Shown: in pieces, positions 26,401 to 35,900 of the stretch | Position numbering within the stretch: position 1 is the first letter of the stretch | Layout of the letters: every line of letters starts with the position of its first letter | Assembly (NCBI GenBank): GCA_013397435.1 | Contig: VZRG01000007.1 | Span: 828,847-892,846 of the forward strand | DNA from: Erythrocercus mccallii | Lineage: Eukaryota > Chordata > Aves > Passeriformes > Dicruridae | Direction: 5' to 3' | Length of the DNA: 64,000 nt | Notes under the pieces: model-generated | The model's database searches: none | Told to the model about the DNA's origin: nothing | What the model saw: the letters and a program-made list of their open reading frames with translations, nothing else | Program-made: the position numbers and the translations under genes

Positions 26401-27960
26401 TGAAACACCACACCTCAGTCTCACATCTGGACATCAGTAAGGCTGATAGAGAAGCAATCAACTTCAGGGGAGGATGCCAGCCAGCATTAGTGATAAGCAG
26501 ATGGAGAAAGGAAGATCCCAGGATGCCCCCATCCCAGCAGAACTGTACTTGGAATGCTTTTTTTCCAGATCTACTGGCAAAACCAGACTCCCACTGCCTG
26601 CACTTTCTCTCCATCATATCATGTCTCCAATCCCAATTACTGGATCTGCAAAAAATGGAATGGCAGGGCCACAGGCAGTCATCTCTGACAGGTTAGACTT
26701 GTGGATCTGGCCTGCTCAGAAGCAATTTGTGCGCGTTGCTGATCCTCAGCTGAGGATCTGAGAATGGGACTGATCAAGGAACCTGCCCCAAAGAAACACA
26801 TCACAGGCCTGTACTATAAAAACAGCAAAACCCAAACAACACACACCTCTACAGAAAACTTGTTGTGAATGAGCCGGGGATACAAATAATGCTAAAGAAA
26901 AAATACCTTCCTTTAATATTCATGTTTTAACAGAAAAAAGGGCACTTTGTGTCCTAAAATAGCTAAAGATAACATCTTCAGAAATACTAGCAGTCACATT
27001 GTTTACCACTGACAAGCTACACCCAGCTTTTAAAGACTGAAATGCAAGAGAATGTGTTTCACTGTATCCACTCAGGATACCCTCAGGAGTGGTTGGAATT
27101 TGTGTCACAAGAAAACAATTCCCAGTATAAAGATCACCAGTTTATGATCTTGTAACTGCTATGTAGCTATGTTAGCATAGGTCTAGTAAGCAGAGAAACC
27201 AGTTTTGCTATGCATAAATCAAACTGTATGTGGCTTCTCTGGTCTTAGATCCTGTCTTATCTGTCAGAAGTAGAAAGTGCACTACTTTTAACTTCCCACA
27301 AACCTTCTTTTGTAAAACTTACAAAAATGGGGTTTTGTGTTATTTCTGCTGCCTGGGTATTGTTGTCATCTTGTCGGGCTTAAAAGAGGAATTTTGCCTG
27401 TGTTAATTACAGTTCTTCTCACTATAAGCTGTAACATGGTAGCTAGCACCTGTGTTAGTGGCTTGTCCATGAACCCTTGCCTTCTTCATAAATTTCACTT
27501 TTTCTAAGCTTCCCCTTATATGCAGATGAACTGTTCATCTGTACTCACAGACAGAGAATTCTTACAGCAATTACAGTAGGAAAAACACCAGTACGGTTTT
27601 GGGGCTTTTTTAGAGAAGATGGCAGTCATATTTTAACTTACCAACTGCCTTTAAAGATCATAAATCATGGTCCGTGTACCTCTCTTTATGTTTGAGGATG
27701 CCATATGCACATTTTGAACAACAGCTAGTATTTTGTTAACCATTAATGAACTTGAAGCCTTCCTGTTTTCTTTTGAAAACTTGTGCAATTGTACTTAAAG
27801 CATGTTACTATAGGATCAAAATACGTTTTATAGTCTTAATACTGTTATGTAGTTTGTTCTTTGAACATAAGATTTTAATGAAATGTCTCATAAAATTATG
27901 TAAATATTCTCTGAATTATTAAACATGAGGGGGATTTTTCTGAGAATAGAGAAGGGCCCT
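23441..27960. other. Intergenic spacer between repeats
   Basis: About 4.5 kb with no recognised gene. Overlapping short ORFs on both strands at 24367-24690 and 26280-26761 have no family resemblance. Confidence 0.7.
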
Positions 27961-28334
27961 TTTCAGTATCTATCACTGTCTGAAAAGTGGGTGTCAAGAG
28001 GAGAGAGCCAGACTCTTCTTGGTGGAGCCAAGCAATAGGATGAGAAAGGCAATGAGCAGAAACTGATGCACAGGAAATTCCACCTGAATATGAGGAAGAA
28101 CTTCTTTACTGTGTGGGTGATCGAACACCAGAATAGATCACCCAGGGAGTCTGTGGAGTTTCCCTCACTGGCAATACCTAAGAACTGTCTGGATGCAGTC
28201 CTGTACCATGTGCTCCAGGATGACCCTGCCTGAGCAGGGAGGTTGGACCGGATGACCCACTGTGGTTCCTTCCAGCCTGACCCTTGTGTTCCTTGAGGAT
28301 CTCTTCCAACTCAGAACATTCAGTGATTCTGTGG
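27961..28334 (+). mobile_element. CR1 LINE 3' fragment, sense
   Basis: Typical CR1 3' phrases: GAGAGAGCCAGACTCTTCTT, GAGGAAGAACTTCTTTACTG, TGCCTGAGCAGGGAGGTTGG and TTCAGTGATTCTGTG. The tail looks doubled: TTCCTTCCAGCCTGACC near 28270 is followed by a second ATCTCTTCCAACTCAG end at 28300, so a short duplication or a second tail is present. Confidence 0.88.
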
Positions 28335-28389
28335 GGTTTGGGTGTTTTTCGGGGAAGGCTCCTCCGTGTTCTCTGGAAAACATAACCGT

Positions 28390-28507
28390 GCAACAGTGTG
28401 GGTTGGGAAGGGACCTTAAAGCTTATCTCATTCCAGGCCCCCCAGCCATGGGAAGGAACACCTTGCACCGAACCTGGCTGCTCAGGGCAGTCATCGACCC
28501 GGAGGTC
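28390..28507 (-). mobile_element. CR1 LINE 3' fragment, antisense
   Basis: Reads as the reverse complement of a CR1 3' end: GGGTTGGGAAGGGACCTTAA, CCCCCCAGCCATGGGAAGGA and ACCTGGCTGCTCAGGGC. It lies tail-to-tail with the sense CR1 at 27961-28334. Its inner end fades before the LTR at 28514. Confidence 0.8.
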
Positions 28508-28513
28508 ACTGGG
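28508..28513. repeat. Left target-site duplication ACTGGG
   Basis: Six bases repeated exactly at 28989-28994 on the other side of the LTR. Confidence 0.85.
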
Positions 28514-28829
28514 TGTGGGAAATGGATTTGCAGAGAATTCTCAAAGCCAGAGAAGTGACAGCAGGCTCACATACTATGCATCTGTATGCAAACTCTGAGA
28601 TAAAGTATGCTGACTTAGAAAGGCCATGGAATAGGACAGATATTGTTGAGAGAGAAATGGAACTAGAAACAAGTTTCAAATTATGGCCTTGCAAACAGAC
28701 TAGATATTTTGAAGAAATAGAACTATGAAAGATGTATTGTAGTAGGACCCACAAGGGGTATGTTTAGATGATTGGCTTAAAAGGCATTAGCAGCATTGTG
28801 TGGCAAAAGCTGATAGAAGAAGAAACGCT

Positions 28830-28835
28830 TATAAT
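28830..28835 (+). promoter_or_regulatory. TATA-like box of the LTR (candidate)
   Basis: TATAAT about 85 bases upstream of the LTR's AATAAA, plausible for the LTR's own promoter. Whether it is active is unknown. Confidence 0.4.
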
Positions 28836-28918
28836 GTAATTAGGAAATAGTTTGGCTTCTGATCGTAATGGCGTGCAACATCTGTACCGTCTTACCCTTC
28901 ACATGAGACTGAAAATGG

Positions 28919-28924
28919 AATAAA
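28919..28924 (+). terminator. AATAAA poly(A) signal of the LTR
   Basis: Canonical hexamer in the sense orientation of the LTR, with a hairpin-forming repeat nine bases downstream. Confidence 0.6.
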
Positions 28925-28932
28925 ATTCTTTA

Positions 28933-28954
28933 AAACGCCTCTCAAGAGGCGTTT
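28933..28954. repeat. 22-bp inverted repeat (10-bp arms)
   Basis: AAACGCCTCT, two bases, then AGAGGCGTTT: perfect arms with a CA centre. It lies inside the LTR just after its poly(A) signal and may form a hairpin in LTR transcripts. Confidence 0.9.
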
Positions 28955-28988
28955 CTGTCTCTAGGTCAGAAAAAGGGATAATCCGACA

Positions 28989-28994
28989 ACTGGG
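28989..28994. repeat. Right target-site duplication ACTGGG
   Basis: Matches 28508-28513 exactly. The CpG-rich sequence starts immediately after it. Confidence 0.85.
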
Positions 28995-29092
28995 GAGCGA
29001 GGGGGGCCCTGCGCGGCCGGGCCGGGGCGCGGGGAGCCGCCATTCCCAGCGGGCCGCGCCGCTCCCCGCTCCCGCCCCTCCGCCCCCGGCCG

Positions 29093-29102
29093 CCGCTTCC
29101 GG
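29093..29102 (-). promoter_or_regulatory. ETS-type motif (reverse CCGGAAGCGG)
   Basis: CCGCTTCCGG on +, a good ETS/GABP-type match in the CpG island. A second ETS-like AGGAAGTG lies at 29184-29191 on +. Confidence 0.45.
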
Positions 29103-29166
29103 GGCGCGCTCCCGCCATGCCGCGGGCCGGGGGAGGAGGGGCGGGATCGCCCGCGCCCGTCAGGGC

Positions 29167-29174
29167 TGACGTCA
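29167..29174. promoter_or_regulatory. Palindromic CRE, TGACGTCA
   Basis: Perfect full-site cAMP-response element inside the CpG island, about 150 bases upstream of the YY1-type element. It is a binding site for CREB/ATF factors, so UBP1 may respond to them. Confidence 0.65.
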
Positions 29175-29198
29175 CCTGGCGTGAGGAAGTGCCCTCTC

Positions 29199-29203
29199 AT
29201 TGG
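29199..29203 (-). promoter_or_regulatory. CCAAT box 1 (reverse)
   Basis: ATTGG within TCATTGGCCG. First of three CCAAT boxes within 70 bases, an NF-Y-type arrangement. Confidence 0.6.
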
Positions 29204-29239
29204 CCGGGCTTCCCCCTCACCCCTCCGCGCCTGCCCCTG

Positions 29240-29244
29240 ATTGG
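29240..29244 (-). promoter_or_regulatory. CCAAT box 2 (reverse)
   Basis: ATTGG within TGATTGGCCC, 41 bases from box 1. Confidence 0.6.
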
Positions 29245-29262
29245 CCCCCCGGCGGGGCCCAG

Positions 29263-29267
29263 CCAAT
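29263..29267 (+). promoter_or_regulatory. CCAAT box 3 (forward)
   Basis: CCAAT within AGCCAATCGG, a full NF-Y consensus, 23 bases from box 2 and about 60 bases upstream of the YY1-type element. Confidence 0.65.
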
Positions 29268-29292
29268 CGGCGGCGTGGAGCGCGGGCAGGCA

Positions 29293-29299
29293 CCGCCCC
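29293..29299. promoter_or_regulatory. GC box (CCGCCCC)
   Basis: Sp-family type GC box between the CCAAT cluster and the YY1-type element. Confidence 0.45.
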
Positions 29300-29322
29300 G
29301 GCAGCGCTCGGAGGTGGAAGCC

Positions 29323-29333
29323 GCCGCCATGTT
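29323..29333 (-). promoter_or_regulatory. YY1-type element near the probable start site
   Basis: GCCGCCATGTT is the reverse of the YY1 core AANATGGCGGC. In TATA-less promoters this motif commonly sits just downstream of transcription start, so I place the start near 29290-29325. It overlaps the first upstream ATG. Confidence 0.5.
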
Positions 29334-29340
29334 GTCGTGA
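29329..29340 (+). other. Upstream ORF 1, three codons
   Basis: ATG TTG TCG TGA (MLS). It overlaps the YY1-type motif, so it may lie at the very 5' end of the mRNA or just outside it. Confidence 0.45.
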
Positions 29341-29487
29341 GCGGCGGCGGTGGCGCTGCGGGACGCGCCGGAGCGGCGGGCGCGAGCCCCCGGGGTGGCC
29401 GTGACCTCCTGCGGCGGCGGCGGCGGCTCCTCCCCGGCGGGCGCCCGCGGTGCTGCTGCTGCTGCCGCCGCAGCCTCCCCCCTGCGA

Positions 29488-29637
29488 ATGATGCGGCGGG
29501 AGGCGCCGCTGGGCTGGGTCGGAGCTCGGGCGGCGGCAGAAGCGGCGGCAGCGCTGGGCAGTGTCCGGTCGGAGGGGGAGGCGGCGGCCGCCCGGTCCCC
29601 AGCGCCCCGCGGCGGCCGGGCGGGCGCAGGATGCTGA
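29488..29637 (+). other. Upstream ORF 2, 49 codons
   Basis: Starts with two consecutive ATGs and ends in TGA at 29635, in a different frame from UBP1. The product is an Ala/Arg/Gly-rich chance peptide, so any effect would come from translating it. Confidence 0.5.
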
Positions 29638-29690
29638 GAGCGACCCCGCGCCTTGGTAGCGCCGCGAGGAAAGGGCCTCGCCGGGGCTGA
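29631..29690 (+). other. Upstream ORF 3, 19 codons
   Basis: Its ATG overlaps the stop of upstream ORF 2 (ATGCTGA). It ends in TGA at 29688, 171 bases before the main ATG and in the same frame. Confidence 0.5.
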
Positions 29691-29861
29691 GCGCGGAGTC
29701 GCCCCTGTCGCCCTGCCCCGCACGTGCATTTTCCCCTCTCTCCCCCCATCTCCTCCTGCCCCCTCGCCTGCCCGGCACCGCCTCCCCGGCGGCTCCGGTG
29801 CCGAGCGGCTCCGCCCCGTCCGGCTCCTCCCGCGGCGGGAGCGCGGCGGGGCCGGCGGAAC

Positions 29862-29974
29862 ATGGCGTGGGTGCTGAAGATGGATGAAGTGATCGAGTCC
29901 GGGCTGGTGCACGACTTCGACGCCAGCCTCTCGGGCATCGGGCAGGAGCTGGGAGCCGGTGCCTACAGCATGAG
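29862..29974 (+). CDS. UBP1: UBP1 coding exon 1
   Basis: 113 coding bases: MAWVLKMDEVIESGLVHDFD, ASLSGIGQELGAGAYSM and two bases of a serine codon. The context AACATGG is strong. A second good ATG is codon 7. The donor is GTAACT. Confidence 0.96.
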
Positions 29975-32900
29975 GTAACTCGCCCCGCAGCTCATCGCCG
30001 GCGCTGGGCGCCGCGTCCCCGCCGGCCTCCTTGGGCCGCGCAGCCCTGCCCGTGCCCCTGGGCAGGCTGAGGCTGCGCGAGAAGGTTTCTCCTCTGTGGG
30101 GTTTCTCCTCTTCCCTCTTTTTATTTTATTTTATTCCGAAAGCTTTTCCCGGGGTTGGGCACGTGCCGGAGGAGCTCCCGCCCTGCCCTCCCGTGCTGCT
30201 GGCAGGTGGCCGCTCGGGAAGGGCGGGCAGCTGCCTGGGCTGAGGTGCTCTTCCCTTTAGATGTGAAATCCCTGCCCTAAAACTGGCATTTCGCTGTCCC
30301 TGCGGGGTGTAACCGGGCCTCACCTTCCAAACTATGGTCATCTTACTCTCGACAAATGTAGTTCTTCTTCGTGATAAACAATAGGTGTTCCCTGCCAGGT
30401 TTAAAAATGTTTTTTCTCGACCAGGTAAACGTTGTAGTTAACAGGGTGGTAGTATGGTTGTCCTTTATTCAGTCTGTTTATTCTGTATTTCTGTGTAGTG
30501 ATGGTTTTTTTTCTGTGTAGTATGTGTTTAGTGATGGGTTTTTTTTTCTTGCCGTGTAGCTCTCTGTTCGTAGTCGACTTTACCTTTTGATTGTTTTCCA
30601 GGTTTTACAAAGTTAGCGTTTGAATAGCGTTTGGATGTGTCTTTTCGAAGCTAAGTTAAAACTGTACTTGTTTGAGTAAATTTTAGCTCGCTCATGGGCA
30701 GAATGTGTGGATTCCTGAGTGACGACTTAGTGTGAATAAAAGAAACTGTTTTGGAGACAACGACAGACATTTAAGTCCAAGGTTTTCAACAGGAGTTGTC
30801 AGTGTTTTGAGTCTGGAGAAATAAGACTGTTGCATTTGATAGTTTTCATGGCCTAGCCTTTATAAAAGGCACGTTCTGTCTCAGGGGAAACTGAAACTTG
30901 CAGGTGACCACAAGCTTCATCTATTATGTATATTTTAAGGCAATGCTTCGCAGGTAAAATGTTCGGAAATGCCGTGTCTTTGCTGGAAGTTATGAAAAAT
31001 GGCTTCTGCTGCATAGGAATGAGGACCATTCTGATAGTATTTGGTATTGTGAGTTCAGTCGGTTTATGGGGGGACATATATTTGATGGAGGTTTTGTTCT
31101 GTTGTGGAGTTTGGGTTGTGTTTTGGTTGGTTGGTTTGGTTGGGTTTTTTTTGCTTAAAAATAAGGTTGAGAACTTGCCAGTTCAGAGAACAAGGTGATT
31201 CATCTCTCTTGATGAGAATACTCCTGATTTTATATTCAGCTTGTCTGGATTTTATCCCACTTTTGCCCTGGTTCTGTCTTAGCAAACCTTCAGACATTCA
31301 TCCCATGAAGTGATGTGCCAGTTTTTGTGGGCAGCTGTGTGGTTGTTGGCTGGATGGGTTCTAAGTGCAGACACCAATGGAAAATGCATGTGCTCATGTT
31401 CAAGAACTGCTCTTCTCTCTTTATTCAGTTCTTTCTAGGATCTTTTATGATTAAAAATTCTTCATTTTGGCTATTAGGGTTTTTTATATTTTCCTGTGTT
31501 CTCATAACTTCATTTCTCATCCCAGTAATGCACACACTTCAGTTTCTAGGAACTATAAGAATTGTCATCTTTACTGTTGTTGGATGGATCGTTTTTTCTG
31601 GTCATATCCTGTTATGGTGGGCAGCAATCCTAAGTGGCTTTTTGTTACATATGCCTGCCTATTAGGACATTCTGAATTACCACAGAGAGAGTTGTAACCA
31701 TTAAAAACAACACTTAAAAAGTAATACTGTATAAGCTAAGCTATGTCTTAGTCTCGAATCTTGTTACACACTTCTTGATACACACTTCGCCTGCAGAGTA
31801 TGTTTTGGAAAACATACACAGTAGTAGTATTTGTAACTTTAATCGTGGACCCTATAGTTAAAAGGATCACCGCCATCAGTGTTTGCTGGATTCAGAGTGA
31901 TTCTCAGCACTTATGTAAGTTATTCTATGTATTGGTTAGATTTCTACTTTAGAGAAATTATGGCCTATAAAGTGATGTGAGAGGGGAAAACCAAGAGAAG
32001 TTGCAAAGCATGAACAGTAGAGATACTGCTTGGTCGCTGTTCAGTGTGCCAGCAGAAGTTAATTACTTGTCACTCGATTACAAAAAAAAAAAAGGAGAAA
32101 ATAAAATACTGCCTAGAGGAGAGTGCTGGGAGAGCTCCTCATATGCCCCTTGGTTTTGCTAGGAAGATCTGCATGTAATTCTTTTAGCTGTTGGGGTTAT
32201 ATATAAAGGATTTGATGATAAGTCAGTGCCCTTAGGTGGAATATATGGCATTACTCCTGTGTTTATTCTTCCTGAGAAAGTTGCACGTGTTCATTGATCA
32301 TCAGTCTATTGTAGGATTTTTGTTAGGAGGCAGCTAAACACCTCCTAAATTTAAATAGTTTTCAAAATTTCCTTAGTCTTGAAACCTGTTTTTTCTGGTT
32401 GCTGTTCTAGCATCTTCTCATGCAATAAGAAACTGCCTATAATCACAAAATTAAGTTCAATTGATAGTAACGGTCCTCAGATGTGTCAAATAAGCCTGCA
32501 CCAAAACCCATATAAAAACATTGTATCCTTCTGTGATTGTGACTTTTGAGTCAATTTAAGGGAGTTGATGATAATTTCAGTTGAAAATGGCACCCATCAT
32601 GTTTTCTCATGAATCCCTCATAATATTCATTGTAACACAACAAAAACTTTTGAGAATCACTGATGGTTGCTATGAACTGCAATAAAATGGAGGATATTTA
32701 ATTGAAAAGACAAGATTCAAAGAATTGCCTCTCATCTTTCTAGCAGAATTCCATTTTTCATCAATGAATTAATTTGATTAATGAATCAATATAAATTGGG
32801 TTAATTGAGCATTAATAGACAGACAAGTACACTAATGATTTGCGATTATGGCTTATGATTACACATAATTTTTATGTGTAATTTGAAAGCTTGGTATATG

Positions 32901-35900
32901 GATTTCTTTAAATGCTTGCAGTTCCAATGGTGTTTGTAGTGCTACAATTTAAGCCTGCCATGAGGAACTTGATAATTATTTCAGGAATACCTGTTTTGGT
33001 GTATATTTGTAGGTTAAAACCTGAAGTTCATCAAACTAGATTAAAAAATGACTTTTGGTTCTGAAATGGAAAAGTCTGTACAAAAGATTGCATGAAAATA
33101 CATCCAGACAATCCTGCCTTTTTGGAGAATCGAGTCAGTTTGACTCTGCTGCATCTCCCAAACACTTCATTGTCTTTGGAGAATGCAGCTGTCTGCTGTC
33201 TTGATTGAAAGGCAGGAAAGCCTAATGCAGTCTTCAGTCTTAATTCCTTACTGTGCTGTGGAGAGCCTTGGCTGGTGAGGGGACTTTATGTGCCACCTCT
33301 CGGGCACAGTTCAGGCTCAAGTAACACTAAGATGCTCAGTCAGGAGTTGGGGGAACATGGTCTTGCAACTTAAACCTCTCTTTTCAGGAGGAGAGAGGGA
33401 GAGTATTCTCTTCTAACAGCTTTTGGGTCCCTGACAGCCTTTTTTGGCTTCTGATTAACGTGATTGGGTTGTTACAGTTACTGTCTTAACTTCATAGTTG
33501 CTGTGCAAATCCAAAAAAGTTATCTCATTCAGGTCCTGGTTTTGGCTGCTGTTACATTGTGACAGACAAAAATGCTGTTTATGCTTCCTCTAATGTCTCT
33601 CACTCTTTTGAGACTCTACTGCTGGTTATATTGGATTTTTGAAAGAGGAATGTTTACTGATGGTATCCTGATTATTTTCTTCTTCATTTTTAGATGTACA
33701 AAGTGTTTTCTGTAGAGTACGTTATAGAGCCTTTAGTGGTCTGTTCTACTTTTTATGCGTTGCACTGTAGAAAAAATAATTTTCACTCACATATTAACTC
33801 TAAAATAAAACATCAAAGAATTGGAGCTTGATTCTTTGTGCAAGCTCACAAATATGTAAATACCTGTCAGGAAATAAGCATTTGAAGAAAGAGTGAATCC
33901 ATATACCTAAGCTTCCTTGCTTTGTTACCACAGATAAAACATGTTGAAAGATAAACCTCATGCTCTAGATCGTTGACATTGGCTTGGGTTTTTTTGTTGT
34001 TGTTTTCTTCCAAGTTGAGCGTGTGAATACATTACAAAAAGTCAGGGGCCAGTTTAATTTTTAAGGAAAAGACTTCAAAGTACAGATCTGTCTTCTGTGT
34101 TCCCCTGTCACCCCTCCTGTTGTACTGGAGCTGCTGCAAGTTAGAGCGGCTGCCTGACTTCCCTGTCTTGGAGGATTGGATGCGGAACTGTTGATTTGTC
34201 ATGGTGAACATTCTTCTTTTCCTTGGTAGGAAGGACACAGGTTCAGGTGTTGGCATTTTCTTCTTTCTTTGAATGGTGGTTTCTTGTATTTTGTGCCAGA
34301 TTCCCCTTAAATTGAAGCCTTTCTCCATCTGAGTTTCTGTGTGATGGTCTGTGGGATTCCCAGGAACAGCATTACATTTGCACCTGGTTCTCATTTGTGT
34401 TAGACTTCTTGGACAGCTGCTGCGGAGAAGGTTGTTTCCCAGAAATTAATTCCAGGGGTCTTGACCCACATCAAACTTGCTTTTGTGGATGTAGGGAAAG
34501 TGTTAGGAAGTACCAGGTCTCCCATTGCCTTACATTTTCCTATGGCTTGCACATACCTCTGAACAGTTCAGAGCTTGGTCTTGTGATCGTAACTCTTAAT
34601 TTGAATACTGCTTGAGAAAAATTTTTCTTAAAGGTATTTGTTCTCATAAAAACTGGTCTTTAGAGTTTCAAAAGGCCTGTATGTTCATGGGATGCTTTAG
34701 TACTCACACCCAAAAGTATACAATCCAGAAGATAGATAAGGCAGATGATTGATGGAACATCAGTTGTTTGAATTTTGTTGACATAGTAGTTCCTGTTCTT
34801 ATAAGGACAGGAAGTTCTTAATTTATTTTTTTGACCCTATTATTATTAATAGGGAGGGTTTTTTTTGTATGTGTGCGTTAGGGATTTTTTCAAATGCTTT
34901 GGACAAATTGTGGAAAGGGGGTTTGAAATTCTTAAGGAAGGTGATTTAAAGGCTTACAAACACATTTCGCAAGCATGGGGGGATAAATCACATTTTTCTT
35001 GGTCTTTTTGTACTGTCCTCATGTAGGCTACGTGATGTAGGACCTCTTCTCAAATCTGATGCGTCCCACTGGATTCTTTAGTTCTAGTGGTAACATTCAC
35101 CTTGTTTCCTCTTCTAAGCCTTCCTGCTTTTGTATGGTGATGTTTCTTGTATGCACCTCTGTAGCATAAGTAGCTCAGACCTGTGTTGGAGGATAGGTCT
35201 GCTGCCTGCATTTGGGGTGTAACGAAGACTTTTTCTGTTGGGTTTTTTTCTGGGTAAATTTTCCTCCTCCCAGTAGGAAGAAAAGAGTGCCTTTCATTTG
35301 AATGCTTTAGATAACACATGCTGAGGAACTGAGATAAGACTTTTCTTACTAGAGCTAATAGTTTCAAAAACTTGGTTTCAGAGTTCCTTCCATCAGGAGA
35401 GTAAACCCTGGTAGATGGACTTTCTCAAATGATGTAAAAAATATAACAAAAGATGCTACTTGTCCTTCCAACTGTTACTACTCTCCCATACATCAGCTTG
35501 CTTGTAGTTCTAAAGTTCACTTTAATTAGACAAGTGAAGTGAATGAATCTGTAGTTCACAAGATCAAAAGTTAACAATGGCAAAAAAGGAACAGAATCAG
35601 TCTCTTCAAGCTCTCTGTTCTCCTGTAGTCTGAAATAATTTCAACAGTAGCTATTTTGGAACACTTGGCCTTTCCTCCATCTGCCAGTGGGCACTTCAGT
35701 TTAGGTAAAAGGTTCTTTGCTGTGTGAAATAACTTAAGCAAAGTTGGCACTGCAAGTCCCTGTGTCTAATCTTACTGGCCTACCAAAAATAAGATTTCAC
35801 CAGGTGAGTAGGAAAATGACTAAAGGATGCCTACGTAAGTATACATAAGCATGGAGGCTGCCAGGGATTGACTGTGGGCAGATGATTTGTCCTGCCGGGA

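Larger units (their letters stand above)
28514..28988 (+). mobile_element. Solo LTR, 475 bp, ERVK-like, beside UBP1 CpG island
   Basis: Begins TGTGGGAAAT and ends ATCCGACA, with ACTGGG on both flanks. A 6-bp duplication is usual for ERVK/class II elements. In the + orientation it has a TATA-like TATAAT at 28830 and an AATAAA at 28919, in the order expected for U3-R. An inverted repeat at 28933-28954 falls in R/U5. No viral genes adjoin it. It is sense to UBP1 and ends where the CpG island begins, about 330 bases upstream of the probable start site. Confidence 0.87.
29310..29861 (+). other. UBP1: UBP1 5' untranslated region (inferred)
   Basis: GC-rich leader of about 540 bases between the inferred start site and the main ATG, taken as unspliced because I see no convincing splice pair. 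It includes short GGC/GCC and GCT repeats near 29411-29480 and three upstream ORFs. A CACGTG E-box is at 29721-29726. Confidence 0.5.
28995..30250. promoter_or_regulatory. UBP1: CpG island spanning UBP1 promoter, 5' UTR and exon 1
   Basis: Very GC- and CpG-dense DNA with an abrupt left edge at the LTR duplication and a gradual right edge in intron 1. It holds CRE, CCAAT, ETS-like, GC and YY1-type motifs and no TATA box, as expected of a housekeeping promoter. Long ORFs on both strands here come from the lack of AT-rich stop codons, not from genes. Confidence 0.9.

Noticed and set aside
26280..26761. Three overlapping ORFs of 94-138 codons on both strands between the two genes
   Set aside because: Mutually overlapping with no recognisable domain or promoter; consistent with chance.
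28961..29938. A 325-codon minus-strand ORF and several other long ORFs on both strands
   Set aside because: They lie in the CpG island, where GC-rich sequence lacks stop codons in every frame. The products are Pro/Arg/Ala/Gly low-complexity, and the region is explained by the UBP1 promoter and 5' UTR.
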